Part shown: positions 20,548 to 30,081 of the stretch, one piece after another
Position numbering within the stretch: the first letter of the stretch is position 1
How the letters are laid out: the number at the start of each line of letters is the position of its first letter
From: Candidatus Moraniibacteriota bacterium
GTDB taxonomy: Bacteria > Patescibacteriota > Minisyncoccia > Moranbacterales > DUUL01
DNA length: 48,080 nt
Direction: 5' to 3'
Assembly: GCA_027008775.1 (NCBI GenBank)
Contig: JALVDV010000009.1
Coordinates: 1-48,080 of the forward strand
The notes under the pieces: generated by a model
Seen by the model: the letters and a program-made list of their open reading frames with translations, nothing else
What the model was told of the DNA's origin: nothing
Database searches by the model: none
Position numbers and translations under genes: made by a program

Positions 20548-23403
20548 TTAAACCACCAAATTAATCAATCTGCCTGGGACAAAGATTGTTTTTTTGATTT
20601 CTTTGCCCTCGGTGTATTTTTTTATTTTCTCACTGGCCAGAGCTTTTTCCTTGGCTTCTTTTTCGGAAATATCCGCTGGGACTTTTATTTTATCTCGCAC
20701 TTTGCCATTTACTTGGATGACCAACTCTGTGGTTTCTTCTTGAATAAATTTAGAATCATATTGAGGCCATTTTTGGTCTAAAATAAAATCTTTTTTGCCC
20801 AACTGTTCCCATAAATATTGGCTAAGGTGGGGAGCGAAGGGAGAAAGTAAAATCAGAAAGTTTTCCATTACTTTTAGCAAAGTCGCGGAACTACGCGGAC
20901 TTGACGCTGAACCACGCAGAATATTTTTTCCCACGCCACTTTGTATTCTTTCTGCGTCCTTCTGCGTTTGTTCTACGTCTGTTTGCGGCTGCGAAACGAT
21001 TCGTGAAGCGGTATTAATAAAAATCATCAATTTGCTGATAGCCGTGTTGAATTTTAGTTCTTCTATATCTTCAGTGACCCCTTTGATTGTTTTATGCAGA
21101 ATAAATGGTAATTTTTTGTCTATCTCAAAACTTTTTCCTTCCCGGCAATCAATCAAATTTTTTTCTTGAAAAATTTTCCAAACTTTTTGCAAAAAATTGT
21201 AAACTCCTTTAACACCCTCCTCTTTCCACATTACGTCTTCCTCTAAAGGACCGGCAAACATCATATACATTCGCGTGGCATCGGCTCCAAATTGTTTGAC
21301 CATATCGTCAGGGTTAACTACATTGCCTTTGGATTTGCTCATTTTCATACCATTTTTATCCAAAACCATCCCTTGGTGACGCAATTTCAAAAATGGCTCA
21401 TTGAAGCTAACCAGTCCCATTTTATACATCGCTTTCACAAAAAATCGGGCATACAAAAGATGCATATAAGTATGCTCCGCTCCGCCGATATATAAATCTA
21501 CCGGCAACCATCTTTTTAATTTCTCCGGACTGCAAAATTCTTTTTCGTTTTCCGGATCGGGATAACGCAAGAAATACCAAGAAGAATCCACAAAAGTATC
21601 CATGGTATCCACTTCCGGTGTCCAACCTTTACCAAAAATTTTCTCCGTTCGCTCTTTCAACTCTTTTGATTTCGCCAAAGGCGCCGTTCCGGTCGGCTTA
21701 AAATCCACATCTTCCGGTAGCAACCACGGTAAATTTTCCTCACCGACAAATTTCGCTTCACCTTCCGGCGAATAAACAATTGGAATTGGACAGCCCCAAT
21801 AGCGTTGCCGAGAAATGGACCAATCCCGCAAACGATAATTAGTCGTCATCTCTCCACCCACAAATTCCGTAATCGCTTTCTTCGCCTCCTCGCTGTTCAT
21901 ACCGTCAAATTGTCCGGAGTTAATTAATACATTTTTACTAATAGAATGAAAGTTAATTATTCTTTTCGCACTCAAATTTTTTTTATATCCAAAATAATCG
22001 TGACTTTCAAATTCTAAAACTGTGCTTGTCCTTGATATTATCTTAGTTTTATTTGGATGAGTATGTTTCAACACCCAATCAAAAAAATTATTGATTTTTT
22101 CTTGTGCGTCTATTTTAAACTTACTATCTACTACATACTTAATCCTATATTTAGTTACATATCTAATCGGCAAATCATATTTTTTAGCAAACTCAAAATC
22201 CCTCTCATCATGTGCCGGGACTGCCATAATTGCTCCGGTTCCGTATCCGCCTAAAACATAGTCCGCTACAAAAATCGGAATCTCTGCTTCTGACGAAACC
22301 GCGGACTCACGCGGACTTAACGCCGAACCACGCAGAATATTTTTTTTCACGTCCTTCTGTATCTGTTCTGCGTCGGTTTGCGATTGCGAAAGCATTTTCG
22401 CAATAGCCGGGTTAATCGCCACCAATCCCTCCAATTTTACACCTGTTTTCTCTTTACTTTCCAACCTTTCCATTTCCGTTTTATTCTTCGCCCGCTCTAT
22501 ATACTTTTTCACTTCACTCCAGTTTTTAATTTCCAATTTCAATTTTTCTATCAACGGATGTTCCGGCGCCAGTACTAAATAAGTCGCGCCAAAGAGAGTG
22601 TCCGGTCTTGTGGTAAATACAGAAATTTCATCATTCAAAGTTTCACGTTCTTCCGTGTTAGTCTGCGTTAAGTCTGCGTCGGTCTGCGAAGATTTCTTTA
22701 TTCTGAAAGAAATCTTAGCTCCTTCCGACTTCCCTATCCAATTAATCTGATTCTTCTTCGTCGCTTCCGGCCAGTCCACTTTGTCCAAGTCGTTGATTAA
22801 ATCCTCGGCAAAGTCGGTAATTTTGAAAAACCAACCGGGTACTTCTTTTTGCTCAATCTCCGTTTTACATCGTTCGCATTTTCCGTTTTCCACTTGCTCG
22901 TTGGCAATGCCCGTATTGCAAGAAGGACACCAGTTTATCTTATCTGTCTTTCGCTCCACCAAACCGTTTTCAAAAAACTTGCCGAAAAGCCATTGGGTCC
23001 ATTTGTAATAGGACGAGTCGGAAGTATAAATCAAGTGATCCAAATCATGCCCCAAGCCGAGCATTTTCATTTGCCGAATATAGTTTTCGGTATTCTTTTT
23101 GGTGGTTTCTTTGGGATGAATACCGGTTTTGACAGCGTAATTTTCCGCCGGCAAACCGAAAGAATCAAAACCTTGGGGGTGCAAAACATCAAAACCCCGC
23201 AACCTTTTGTAGCGGTAAATTATGTCCGAAGCGGTGTAGCTTTCCGTGTGTCCCATATGCAAACCATCCCCGGAAGGATACGGAAACATATCCAAGACAT
23301 AATACTTAGGTTTGTCTTTTTGGTCACGATGAAAATAAGCCTTATTTTCCTCCCATTTTTTCTGCACTTCTTTTTCAATTTTTCTCGGGTTGTATTTTTT
23401 CAT
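20548..23403 (-). CDS. leuS: Leucyl-tRNA synthetase with several non-canonical in-frame insertions
   Basis: MFPYPSGDGLHMGHTESYTASDI (HIGH), KMSKSKGNVVNPDDM (KMSKS), TTRPDTLFGATYLVLAPEHP, GYGTGAIMAVPAHDERD editing domain. Confidence 0.97.
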   Translation of the reverse strand: MKKYNPRKIEKEVQKKWEENKAYFHRDQKDKPKYYVLDMFPYPSGDGLHMGHTESYTASDIIYRYKRLRGFDVLHPQGFDSFGLPAENYAVKTGIHPKETTKKNTENYIRQMKMLGLGHDLDHLIYTSDSSYYKWTQWLFGKFFENGLVERKTDKINWCPSCNTGIANEQVENGKCERCKTEIEQKEVPGWFFKITDFAEDLINDLDKVDWPEATKKNQINWIGKSEGAKISFRIKKSSQTDADLTQTNTEERETLNDEISVFTTRPDTLFGATYLVLAPEHPLIEKLKLEIKNWSEVKKYIERAKNKTEMERLESKEKTGVKLEGLVAINPAIAKMLSQSQTDAEQIQKDVKKNILRGSALSPRESAVSSEAEIPIFVADYVLGGYGTGAIMAVPAHDERDFEFAKKYDLPIRYVTKYRIKYVVDSKFKIDAQEKINNFFDWVLKHTHPNKTKIISRTSTVLEFESHDYFGYKKNLSAKRIINFHSISKNVLINSGQFDGMNSEEAKKAITEFVGGEMTTNYRLRDWSISRQRYWGCPIPIVYSPEGEAKFVGEENLPWLLPEDVDFKPTGTAPLAKSKELKERTEKIFGKGWTPEVDTMDTFVDSSWYFLRYPDPENEKEFCSPEKLKRWLPVDLYIGGAEHTYMHLLYARFFVKAMYKMGLVSFNEPFLKLRHQGMVLDKNGMKMSKSKGNVVNPDDMVKQFGADATRMYMMFAGPLEEDVMWKEEGVKGVYNFLQKVWKIFQEKNLIDCREGKSFEIDKKLPFILHKTIKGVTEDIEELKFNTAISKLMIFINTASRIVSQPQTDVEQTQKDAERIQSGVGKNILRGSASSPRSSATLLKVMENFLILLSPFAPHLSQYLWEQLGKKDFILDQKWPQYDSKFIQEETTELVIQVNGKVRDKIKVPADISEKEAKEKALASEKIKKYTEGKEIKKTIFVPGRLINLVV

Positions 23404-23517
23404 AAATTTATTTCTTGGTTAAAAAATTTTTGCTCAGCGGAAAAATAGGAATTTTGCGAAATTGTTACTAAGCACTTTTTTATTATAATAAAAATGCTTG
23501 TTTTTACAAATATTTTA

Positions 23518-23553
23518 AAAGGACGGTTGAAAAATTAGAATCAACCGTCCTTT
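23518..23553 (-). terminator. Intrinsic terminator-like hairpin downstream of 23557-25450 operon
   Basis: AAAGGACGGTTGA-10 nt-TCAACCGTCCTTT, 13-bp perfect stem; T-rich tract on the - strand. Confidence 0.75.
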
Positions 23554-23556
23554 GCT

Positions 23557-24141
23557 TTAGAGTTCACTTTTTTGGGTGTCCCAGGGAAATTTTCCGTCTA
23601 AAAAAATACTCACAGGGCACCCATCCTTCTCTCCTCTTATGACCACCCTGCCATTAACGAGGGTGACCGTATAGTTTTCATGAAGTTTTGCTAATAGGGT
23701 GCCTAACAAAACTTCTCGGGAGAGATTCATATTTTTAACCACCCCCGCATTAGCGAAGGCGGAAAGGATTGCTCTAAAAATTTCTACCGGCATGTCATTA
23801 ATAAATTGCCGGGGATCTGAAATACTGTACTCACCTGGTAGATCAAAATAGGTTTCCACCAGTTTTTCTGCCGGAACTGCAGGATCCACTCTCAACAAAA
23901 GATCTTTTATTGACACTTCGGGAAAATGGCTGATAAATTTTTTTACATGTCTAAACCTCATGCGAACTGGAGATTCAGGGTTGCACATAGAGGAACAAAC
24001 TGGGTATGCAACCCCAAGCAGAGCTGCCAGTTCCTTTACCGAAAGCCTCTTTTCGCTAAAGGAGAGCATGGCCTCTCTCACCAGCCCTGTCTTTTCTTTT
24101 TTTACCGGAGTTTTATCCGGCAAATCCTTGATATTCACCAT
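23557..24141 (-). CDS. Hypothetical protein, overlaps the upstream phosphatidyltransferase ORF
   Basis: 194 aa ORF; start overlaps the 3' end of 24113-25450 (same strand), suggesting translational coupling. Confidence 0.65.
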   Translation of the reverse strand: MVNIKDLPDKTPVKKEKTGLVREAMLSFSEKRLSVKELAALLGVAYPVCSSMCNPESPVRMRFRHVKKFISHFPEVSIKDLLLRVDPAVPAEKLVETYFDLPGEYSISDPRQFINDMPVEIFRAILSAFANAGVVKNMNLSREVLLGTLLAKLHENYTVTLVNGRVVIRGEKDGCPVSIFLDGKFPWDTQKSEL

Positions 24142-25450
24142 TGTGATTCTCCTTTTTTTTCACAATTTCCCCGGTGACAACATATGCAATCACCAGGAAT
24201 AAGATAAAACAACCCAATTGTGTCTGGTTCTTGGCTTTGAAGAGCCAAGAAAGGTAAACCAGACATAAAGTTAAAAAAACTATCAGAGCCGGCTTTGGGA
24301 CTTTTTTGGTTATCCCTCGGCCGAAGTGGACAAAGCGGATTGTGCTCACTGACAATACAACAGTCAAAAGCACGATTGTCACTTTGATTAATTCGGGGAG
24401 AGGTGTTAAATATGCTCCCCAAACAGTTATGGTCCCAGCCGGACTGGGCAGGCCGAAGAAAAGTTCCGGACGGTAGTCCGGTCTTTTTTTGTCAACCAAG
24501 ACAAATCTCAATAGCCGATAAAAAATGGCTAAGAGATAAGTACCGGCCAGTGGACCGGCCAAATCGGGGTTGGCAGTTTCTTGGAAAATCAAGAAACTGG
24601 GCGCCAAGCCGAAATTAACCAAATCAGCTAAGTCATCCAGCCAAGGTCCAGCCTTGGTGCCTCCATGTTTGACGGCCATCCGACCATCCAGGAGGTCAAA
24701 AATTTGACCGAGCATGGAGGTCAACACCGCCAACATTAAATCTCCCTGCCAAATGAAATAAATGCTCCCTAAACCGCAAAGCAGGTTTAGCAGGGATAAA
24801 ATGTCGGCGTATGATTTGTTCGGGATGATTTTAAATGCGGCCGAACAAATTGCCAACACAAGGCAAGCCGTCATTATTTGCTCGGTCAGATCCGGTAGAA
24901 AACTACCGGTCTGAAGAACAAAAACGTAGGGAAAAATAGCAAAGGCTAAGGTGGCCTTTATTTTCCCAAACAAATTGGCGGCCACCGATAAGTTATGCTT
25001 CTCGGCAACCCGCCTAACCAAAGTCTGTCCCAACAGTTCCGCCAGAATAAAAGCGACAGACTGCCAAAATGGCAGAATACCCACAACAACAAAATAACCA
25101 ATTGGAAGCAGATAGGTTATTTTGTCGCAGAGAGGGTCAAGCTTTTCTCCGCGACGACTGACCAGTTCAGTCGCCCGGGCCAGCATACCATCTAAAGCAT
25201 CACCAAAGGAGGCAATAATGTAGATGGCAATGCCGATTTTGTGATAATCCAAGATGTAAAAGATAATTCCCACAAAAGATAAAAAGACCCGACCATAACA
25301 AACCCAATCCGGATGGAAGGGGTTTCTCTTTTTGTTTTGAAAGGATATCAAATAGTTCACCACCCTTTCCTCCTCCAACAACCTGGCTATACTCAAAAGA
25401 ATAGCCAAGCAACAAATGCAAACAACCAAAATTAATAGCAAATTTTCCAT
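24113..25450 (-). CDS. Tandem two-domain CDP-alcohol phosphatidyltransferase
   Basis: Two signature motifs in one ORF: DALDGMLARATELVSRRGEKLDPLCD and DLLDGRMAVKHGGTKAGPWLDDLAD. Confidence 0.85.
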   Translation of the reverse strand: MENLLLILVVCICCLAILLSIARLLEEERVVNYLISFQNKKRNPFHPDWVCYGRVFLSFVGIIFYILDYHKIGIAIYIIASFGDALDGMLARATELVSRRGEKLDPLCDKITYLLPIGYFVVVGILPFWQSVAFILAELLGQTLVRRVAEKHNLSVAANLFGKIKATLAFAIFPYVFVLQTGSFLPDLTEQIMTACLVLAICSAAFKIIPNKSYADILSLLNLLCGLGSIYFIWQGDLMLAVLTSMLGQIFDLLDGRMAVKHGGTKAGPWLDDLADLVNFGLAPSFLIFQETANPDLAGPLAGTYLLAIFYRLLRFVLVDKKRPDYRPELFFGLPSPAGTITVWGAYLTPLPELIKVTIVLLTVVLSVSTIRFVHFGRGITKKVPKPALIVFLTLCLVYLSWLFKAKNQTQLGCFILFLVIAYVVTGEIVKKKENHNGEYQGFAG

Positions 25451-25911
25451 TTTTTATATACCTCCCAAAAAATTTTGATTTTTTATTGTCAATGAACACA
25501 AACTCTTTCATCTTTTTCAGATGAAAAAGTTGATTTAACTTCCCAAAGAAATTCGTTTCTTTGGGAAGTTAAACTAACATATGATTCCAGATAAAGCAAC
25601 AGAAAAAGTTGTGATTTGTTCCTAAGATACTGACTGTTTCCAGAACACCGGCCTACATCTTGGGCGACTCTGTTTTTTTATTATGATGTTATTGATAATT
25701 TCATAATAAAAAGCTCGAGCGATTTGTTGTTGACAATATAAGCAACCAACTTTGGACAGTTCATTTTTATTTATATTTATGAACAGCACAACAACTGCTC
25801 CATAAAATTTGTATCTTATTTAGTGCGCCTTGTTTGCGTAAATAGATCAATAATCAACTGGAAAGAGTATTATGATATTATTGATAATATCATAATACTT
25901 ACCCTATAAAC

Positions 25912-26015
25912 CCCCAGCATAGCTGGGGTGTATATTTGAAGGCATTTAACGTATGATAAAACCGTCCAGCCGGCAATTCGGCCGGCAGACTCTAAGCCAC
26001 CGGCAGAGCCGGTGG
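25912..26015. repeat. Cluster of three short GC-rich hairpins
   Basis: CCCCAGC-ata-GCTGGGG; GCCGGC-aattcg-GCCGGC; CCACCGGC-aga-GCCGGTGG in AT-rich surroundings. Confidence 0.75.
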
Positions 26016-26087
26016 TCGATTACTTTAGTGCTAGTTGAGAGATTTCGTTTTTATTTGCGAGTGCAAAAATATTTATTTGTAATCTTT

Positions 26088-26585
26088 TTAAAGCCTGATG
26101 AGTTTTAGTTTGCCACTATCAGTATCCCAAACAGCAAAAGTGGCGGGGTAACGAATATTAGCGACATTGCCGGGGTTTATTAATCGGCAATGACCAATTT
26201 TCTCCTCCCAAGGTTGATGGGTGTGTCCATAGAAGACCAGGTCGTATTTTCCGCTGACTGCCAATTCACGAGCTTTTTCCGGAAAATGAACAAAGGCAAC
26301 TTTATATCCATCAAATTCCGCTTCTCCTACGGAAGGGAATATTTTTAAATTTGTTCCGGCAAACTTTTCACTCAAATTTTTATAGTCCCAATAGCCGGCG
26401 TCCATATTGCCCGGCACCAACAAAATTTTGCCGGGAAAGTTGGTTTGCAAAAATTCCACAGTTTCCTCCGAAGCGGTATCTCCGCAACAGATGATTGTTT
26501 CAACACTCTCTTTTTGACAATAATCCAAAACTTTTTGCAAATTAGCCAGATTATCGTGAATGTCGGAAATAATTGCGATTTTCAT
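26088..26585 (-). CDS. YfcE/MJ0936-family metallophosphoesterase
   Basis: IAIISDIHDNLANL, CCGDTAS, VPGNMD, FYGHTHQP metal-binding motifs. Confidence 0.93.
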   Translation of the reverse strand: MKIAIISDIHDNLANLQKVLDYCQKESVETIICCGDTASEETVEFLQTNFPGKILLVPGNMDAGYWDYKNLSEKFAGTNLKIFPSVGEAEFDGYKVAFVHFPEKARELAVSGKYDLVFYGHTHQPWEEKIGHCRLINPGNVANIRYPATFAVWDTDSGKLKLIRL

Positions 26586-26975
26586 TTTTGTTTGAAAAAA
26601 TATTTACTTGAGAAAATGATTCTTGAAAATATTCTAAATAGAAATCAGCGGGCTCTTAAAAAACCACACAATCACCAACTCAAACACAATTACCGTCAAT
26701 AACTCAAAATACTATTATGATATTATCAATAATATCATAATGATTATATTCTCACCAATATATCGCCCGGCCTTGATAAACCGTATAATTGCAAGGGTGA
26801 TACGCAACATACTTTGTGAGCCTTGGAACTACTGCACTCCCCTTATTATGATATTATTGATAATATCATAATAACAAATTTTGCTTCGCCTGTATTGAGT
26901 GGCTATTATAAATGCTCCGTCCTTAGAAAGAGAGAGTTCTCGCTGGATTAAATTACGGCCGTGACTCTTCCAGTT

Positions 26976-27269
26976 TTAATTCTTTTCATTCAACAATTTT
27001 TCAAAAAAGTTCAACACCTTTTTCCCTCTGGGAGTGATTGTATGTAAAACTTCCATATTGGAATATTTTTTGTAAATGAAACCGGCCTTCTCCAGTTTTT
27101 GAATATGAGAAGCGGCTGTTTGATATTGAATCTTTACCTTGTCTGCAATTTTTTCAACGTTTAAGGCGGGAATTTTTTCAATCAAGATTAAAATTTTTAT
27201 TCGTTTTTTGTTGGCCAAAGCTTTGAAATAAATTTCCAATAGCTTTATTTGTTTCTCGCTGAAATTCAT
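26976..27269 (-). CDS. ArsR-like winged-helix transcriptional regulator
   Basis: 97 aa; FKALANKKRIKILILIEK...IADKVKIQYQTAASHIQKLEKAGFIYKK..TITPRGKKVL. Confidence 0.8.
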   Translation of the reverse strand: MNFSEKQIKLLEIYFKALANKKRIKILILIEKIPALNVEKIADKVKIQYQTAASHIQKLEKAGFIYKKYSNMEVLHTITPRGKKVLNFFEKLLNEKN

Positions 27270-27471
27270 ATTTTTCTTGTTTAAAATTTAACCCCTCCCC
27301 TATTATGATATTATCAATAATATCATAATAAAGCAAGTCCCCTTATAATAACGCCTTGTTTGTCAAACACATCGCAACCCGGGAAAACACTGAAGAGATA
27401 AGCAACTAAAATACTAAAAAAGCAAACAACTCTTGAGGTTTAATAAAAGGTACTATGTCAGTCGCTGTCTT

Positions 27472-28719
27472 TTATTGATTTTTTAAAATATTTTTTAACT
27501 CTTCTGTTTTTACAATTTGTCCTTCTTTGTTTGTCCGCTTTTTTAATTCTACCCCGCCGGCTTGCAGAGAGCGAGAAGAAACAACTAAACGCCAGGGAAA
27601 ACCGAGCAGATCGGCATCGGCGAATTTTTCCCCCGGCTTCTTGTCGGGACGGTCGTCCCAAAAAACTTCCACTCCTTCTTTGCGCAAATCTTGATAAATT
27701 TTTTCCGCTTCGTCTCCGGCATCAATATCAATCAAGTGAACTTGGAAAGGCGATACCTCCGCCGGCCAGACAATTCCCTTGTCGTCGGCAAAAACTTCCA
27801 CTATCGTCCCCAGCAAACGACTGATGCCGATTCCGTAACTGCCCATAAAAACAAAATGTTCTTTCCCGTTTTTATCTTTGAATTTCAAATCCAAGGGCTC
27901 GGAAAATTTTGTTCCCAGAGTAAAGATATTGCCGACTTCAATGGCCTTGGCTTCTTTCAGTTTATTTTTATTTTTGATACCTAATTCGGCCAATACCTCA
28001 TCGTTAAAAACCTCTCTGTTGACAGCCAAATTTTTTTCTTGGTCAATGTAAATAATGTCTTCACCCGCTTCGGAAAGAGTTTGAAATTCGTGAGAATATT
28101 TGGAAAAAGTTCCGCCACTGGCAAATGTTAAATATGTTAAATCACCCAGACCGACCCTGCGAAAAATGTTTTGGTAGGCCTTTTGGGCTTGTTCGTAAAA
28201 TTTATAATGCTCTTCTTCATTTTTGGAAAAGGAATAAAGAGCTTTCCAATAAAATTCTCGCCCGCGCATCAAACCGGACTTGGCGCGTTTTTCATTGCGA
28301 AACATGGTTCTGATATCGTAGGGATAGGCAGGTAAATCCCTGTGAGAAGAAATGAATGTTTTCATCAAATTGGTCATAGCTTCTTCGTGCGTAAAGGCCA
28401 AGCCCAAATCGGAACCGCTTTTGAGTTTGGTTTTAAACCAATTGTCAACCAATTCATCGTCCCAGCGATTAGTCTTTTCCCAATTAACTTTATTCTGCAG
28501 AACGGAATTTTTCATTTGTTGCCCGCCAATTTTATCCATCTCCTCTTTAATGATGGCGCTTATTTTTTCCAGAACGCGCAGGCCCAGGGGGAGCAATGAA
28601 TAGACTCCGGCCATTTCTTTGTAAACATAACCGGCGCGAATGAGCAGTTGAGCGTTGCGACTGACTTCATCTTTGGGGGCGAATTTTTGTGTTTTGGTAA
28701 ACAGTTCGGATTGTTTCAT
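27472..28719 (-). CDS. proS: Prolyl-tRNA synthetase, short form without an evident editing insertion
   Basis: LIRAGYVYKEMAGVYSLLPLGLRVLEKI, FTHEEAMTNL, RNEKRAKSGLMRGREFYWKALYSF class II motifs; 415 aa. Confidence 0.95.
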   Translation of the reverse strand: MKQSELFTKTQKFAPKDEVSRNAQLLIRAGYVYKEMAGVYSLLPLGLRVLEKISAIIKEEMDKIGGQQMKNSVLQNKVNWEKTNRWDDELVDNWFKTKLKSGSDLGLAFTHEEAMTNLMKTFISSHRDLPAYPYDIRTMFRNEKRAKSGLMRGREFYWKALYSFSKNEEEHYKFYEQAQKAYQNIFRRVGLGDLTYLTFASGGTFSKYSHEFQTLSEAGEDIIYIDQEKNLAVNREVFNDEVLAELGIKNKNKLKEAKAIEVGNIFTLGTKFSEPLDLKFKDKNGKEHFVFMGSYGIGISRLLGTIVEVFADDKGIVWPAEVSPFQVHLIDIDAGDEAEKIYQDLRKEGVEVFWDDRPDKKPGEKFADADLLGFPWRLVVSSRSLQAGGVELKKRTNKEGQIVKTEELKNILKNQ

Positions 28720-29763
28720 AAATTTGTTTTCTCTAAAAATTGTGATTTCCTATCTTAATTAAACACCAAAAAACCGATTGCGACAAGGGAGGAGAGAAGT
28801 CATTTACCGGCTTGAGATAAATTGCGAGGTTGTAATGTTAACTATGAATTACCATAAGCAATTAAAAAACGGGAACTGCGAATAATAAGCGATTATTCTT
28901 TGAATATTATGATATTATCAATAATATCATAATACCCATTTTTGGTTTTGATTATTTTCTTGGTCAATCTTTTTTAGATTATTGTCTTTTGACTGCAATC
29001 CTGGTTTAAATCTGAGTGATATTAAAATTAAAACAATGAAAAAAAGAAACAACAATGAGCTATAATAAGCTGGGAACAAAAATAGTTTATTTTACAGCTT
29101 ACAAATAGATATTGGGGATAATCGACAAAAGATAAACTGTCATTTTCAGATCAATTCAATCTGATTTTAAGTATTATGATATTATTGATAATTTCATAAT
29201 ACTATTGTTTTTTTGATAACTTGGAATTTCCCAGGATAAATTATATGTCCTGAGAATTAATGATGGGGTGACAACGACAAAGCAAAAATCTTAAAATTTT
29301 ATTTTCCGAATCGGGTGAACTTTTGTTATTATGATATTATTGATAATATCATAATACCTTTCTTTTAGCTGATTATTGTTCCCTGGTAAGTCACTGGTTC
29401 AAAGAATCATAAACGACAATTTGTCAGTTGGATTTCACTTTTGTCTATTATGATATTATCAATAATATCATAATAGCTTTTTTTGTTGGTCAGTTGGTGG
29501 GCTTGGAGAAAGCAAATAGAGGACAGATTATGATTTGCGAAATGGGTGATTTTATTCCTAGAAACAGGGCTTTTTGCCGGATTAAATATACGGGACAATT
29601 GATTTTTTCTTGTTGTGATATTGTTACAATTTATGACATCATTGTAATAGCAACCGTTCTTTCCGGAATTTACCGATTCCAAATGCATTATGAATACTGA
29701 AAAATTGGTCGTGAGTAGAAAACCGAGAGCTGTGAGTTGTTGTTCAGAAAATTAAATAAAGAG

Positions 29764-29783
29764 TTATCCACAGTTTTTCCACA
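29764..29783 (+). other. Two DnaA-box-like 9-mers
   Basis: TTATCCACA (29764-29772) matches the E. coli DnaA-box consensus; TTTTCCACA (29775-29783) is one mismatch away. Confidence 0.4.
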
Positions 29784-29792
29784 GTGACTTGT

Positions 29793-29820
29793 TTGACATT
29801 TTTTGAGAAGATTTTATAAT
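29793..29820 (+). promoter_or_regulatory. Consensus sigma-70-type promoter
   Basis: TTGACA (29793-29798), 16-nt spacer, TATAAT (29815-29820). Confidence 0.85.
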
Positions 29821-29872
29821 GAGAGTGCATCGTTGTTTATTGCGATGACAAAATGAAAAGGAGGAATTTTTT

Positions 29873-29950
29873 ATGAAACGGTTTTTTTTCAGTTCTTTTG
29901 AGATAGGTGTATCTGGCGCATACAGGCAGCAGACAGAGACCAGGCCATAA
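29873..29950 (+). CDS. 25-aa small ORF MKRFFFSSFEIGVSGAYRQQTETRP
   Basis: ATG at 29873, TAA at 29948-29950; AGGAGG (29859-29864) at 8-nt spacing. Confidence 0.5.
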   Translation: MKRFFFSSFEIGVSGAYRQQTETRP

Positions 29951-30081
29951 GATGCCAGAGCCCGGTAGGAGACGCGGACCATGCAGATAGTCTTTAGGAG
30001 GCCGCGGGACGGCCTCTAGCAAACACAAAGATAGCCTCTCTTGAGGTGTAAAAATAAAAAATCTCCGCAACACAACCACCA

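Noticed and set aside
29407-29700. ORFs 29407..29688(-) and 29428..29700(+) as proteins
   Set aside because: Both are built across a palindrome copy (e.g. YYDIINNIII), overlap each other on opposite strands and have no recognisable family.
29760-29830. Replication origin
   Set aside because: Only two DnaA-box-like sequences, no dnaA/dnaN nearby and no clean strand switch; kept only as a weak finding.
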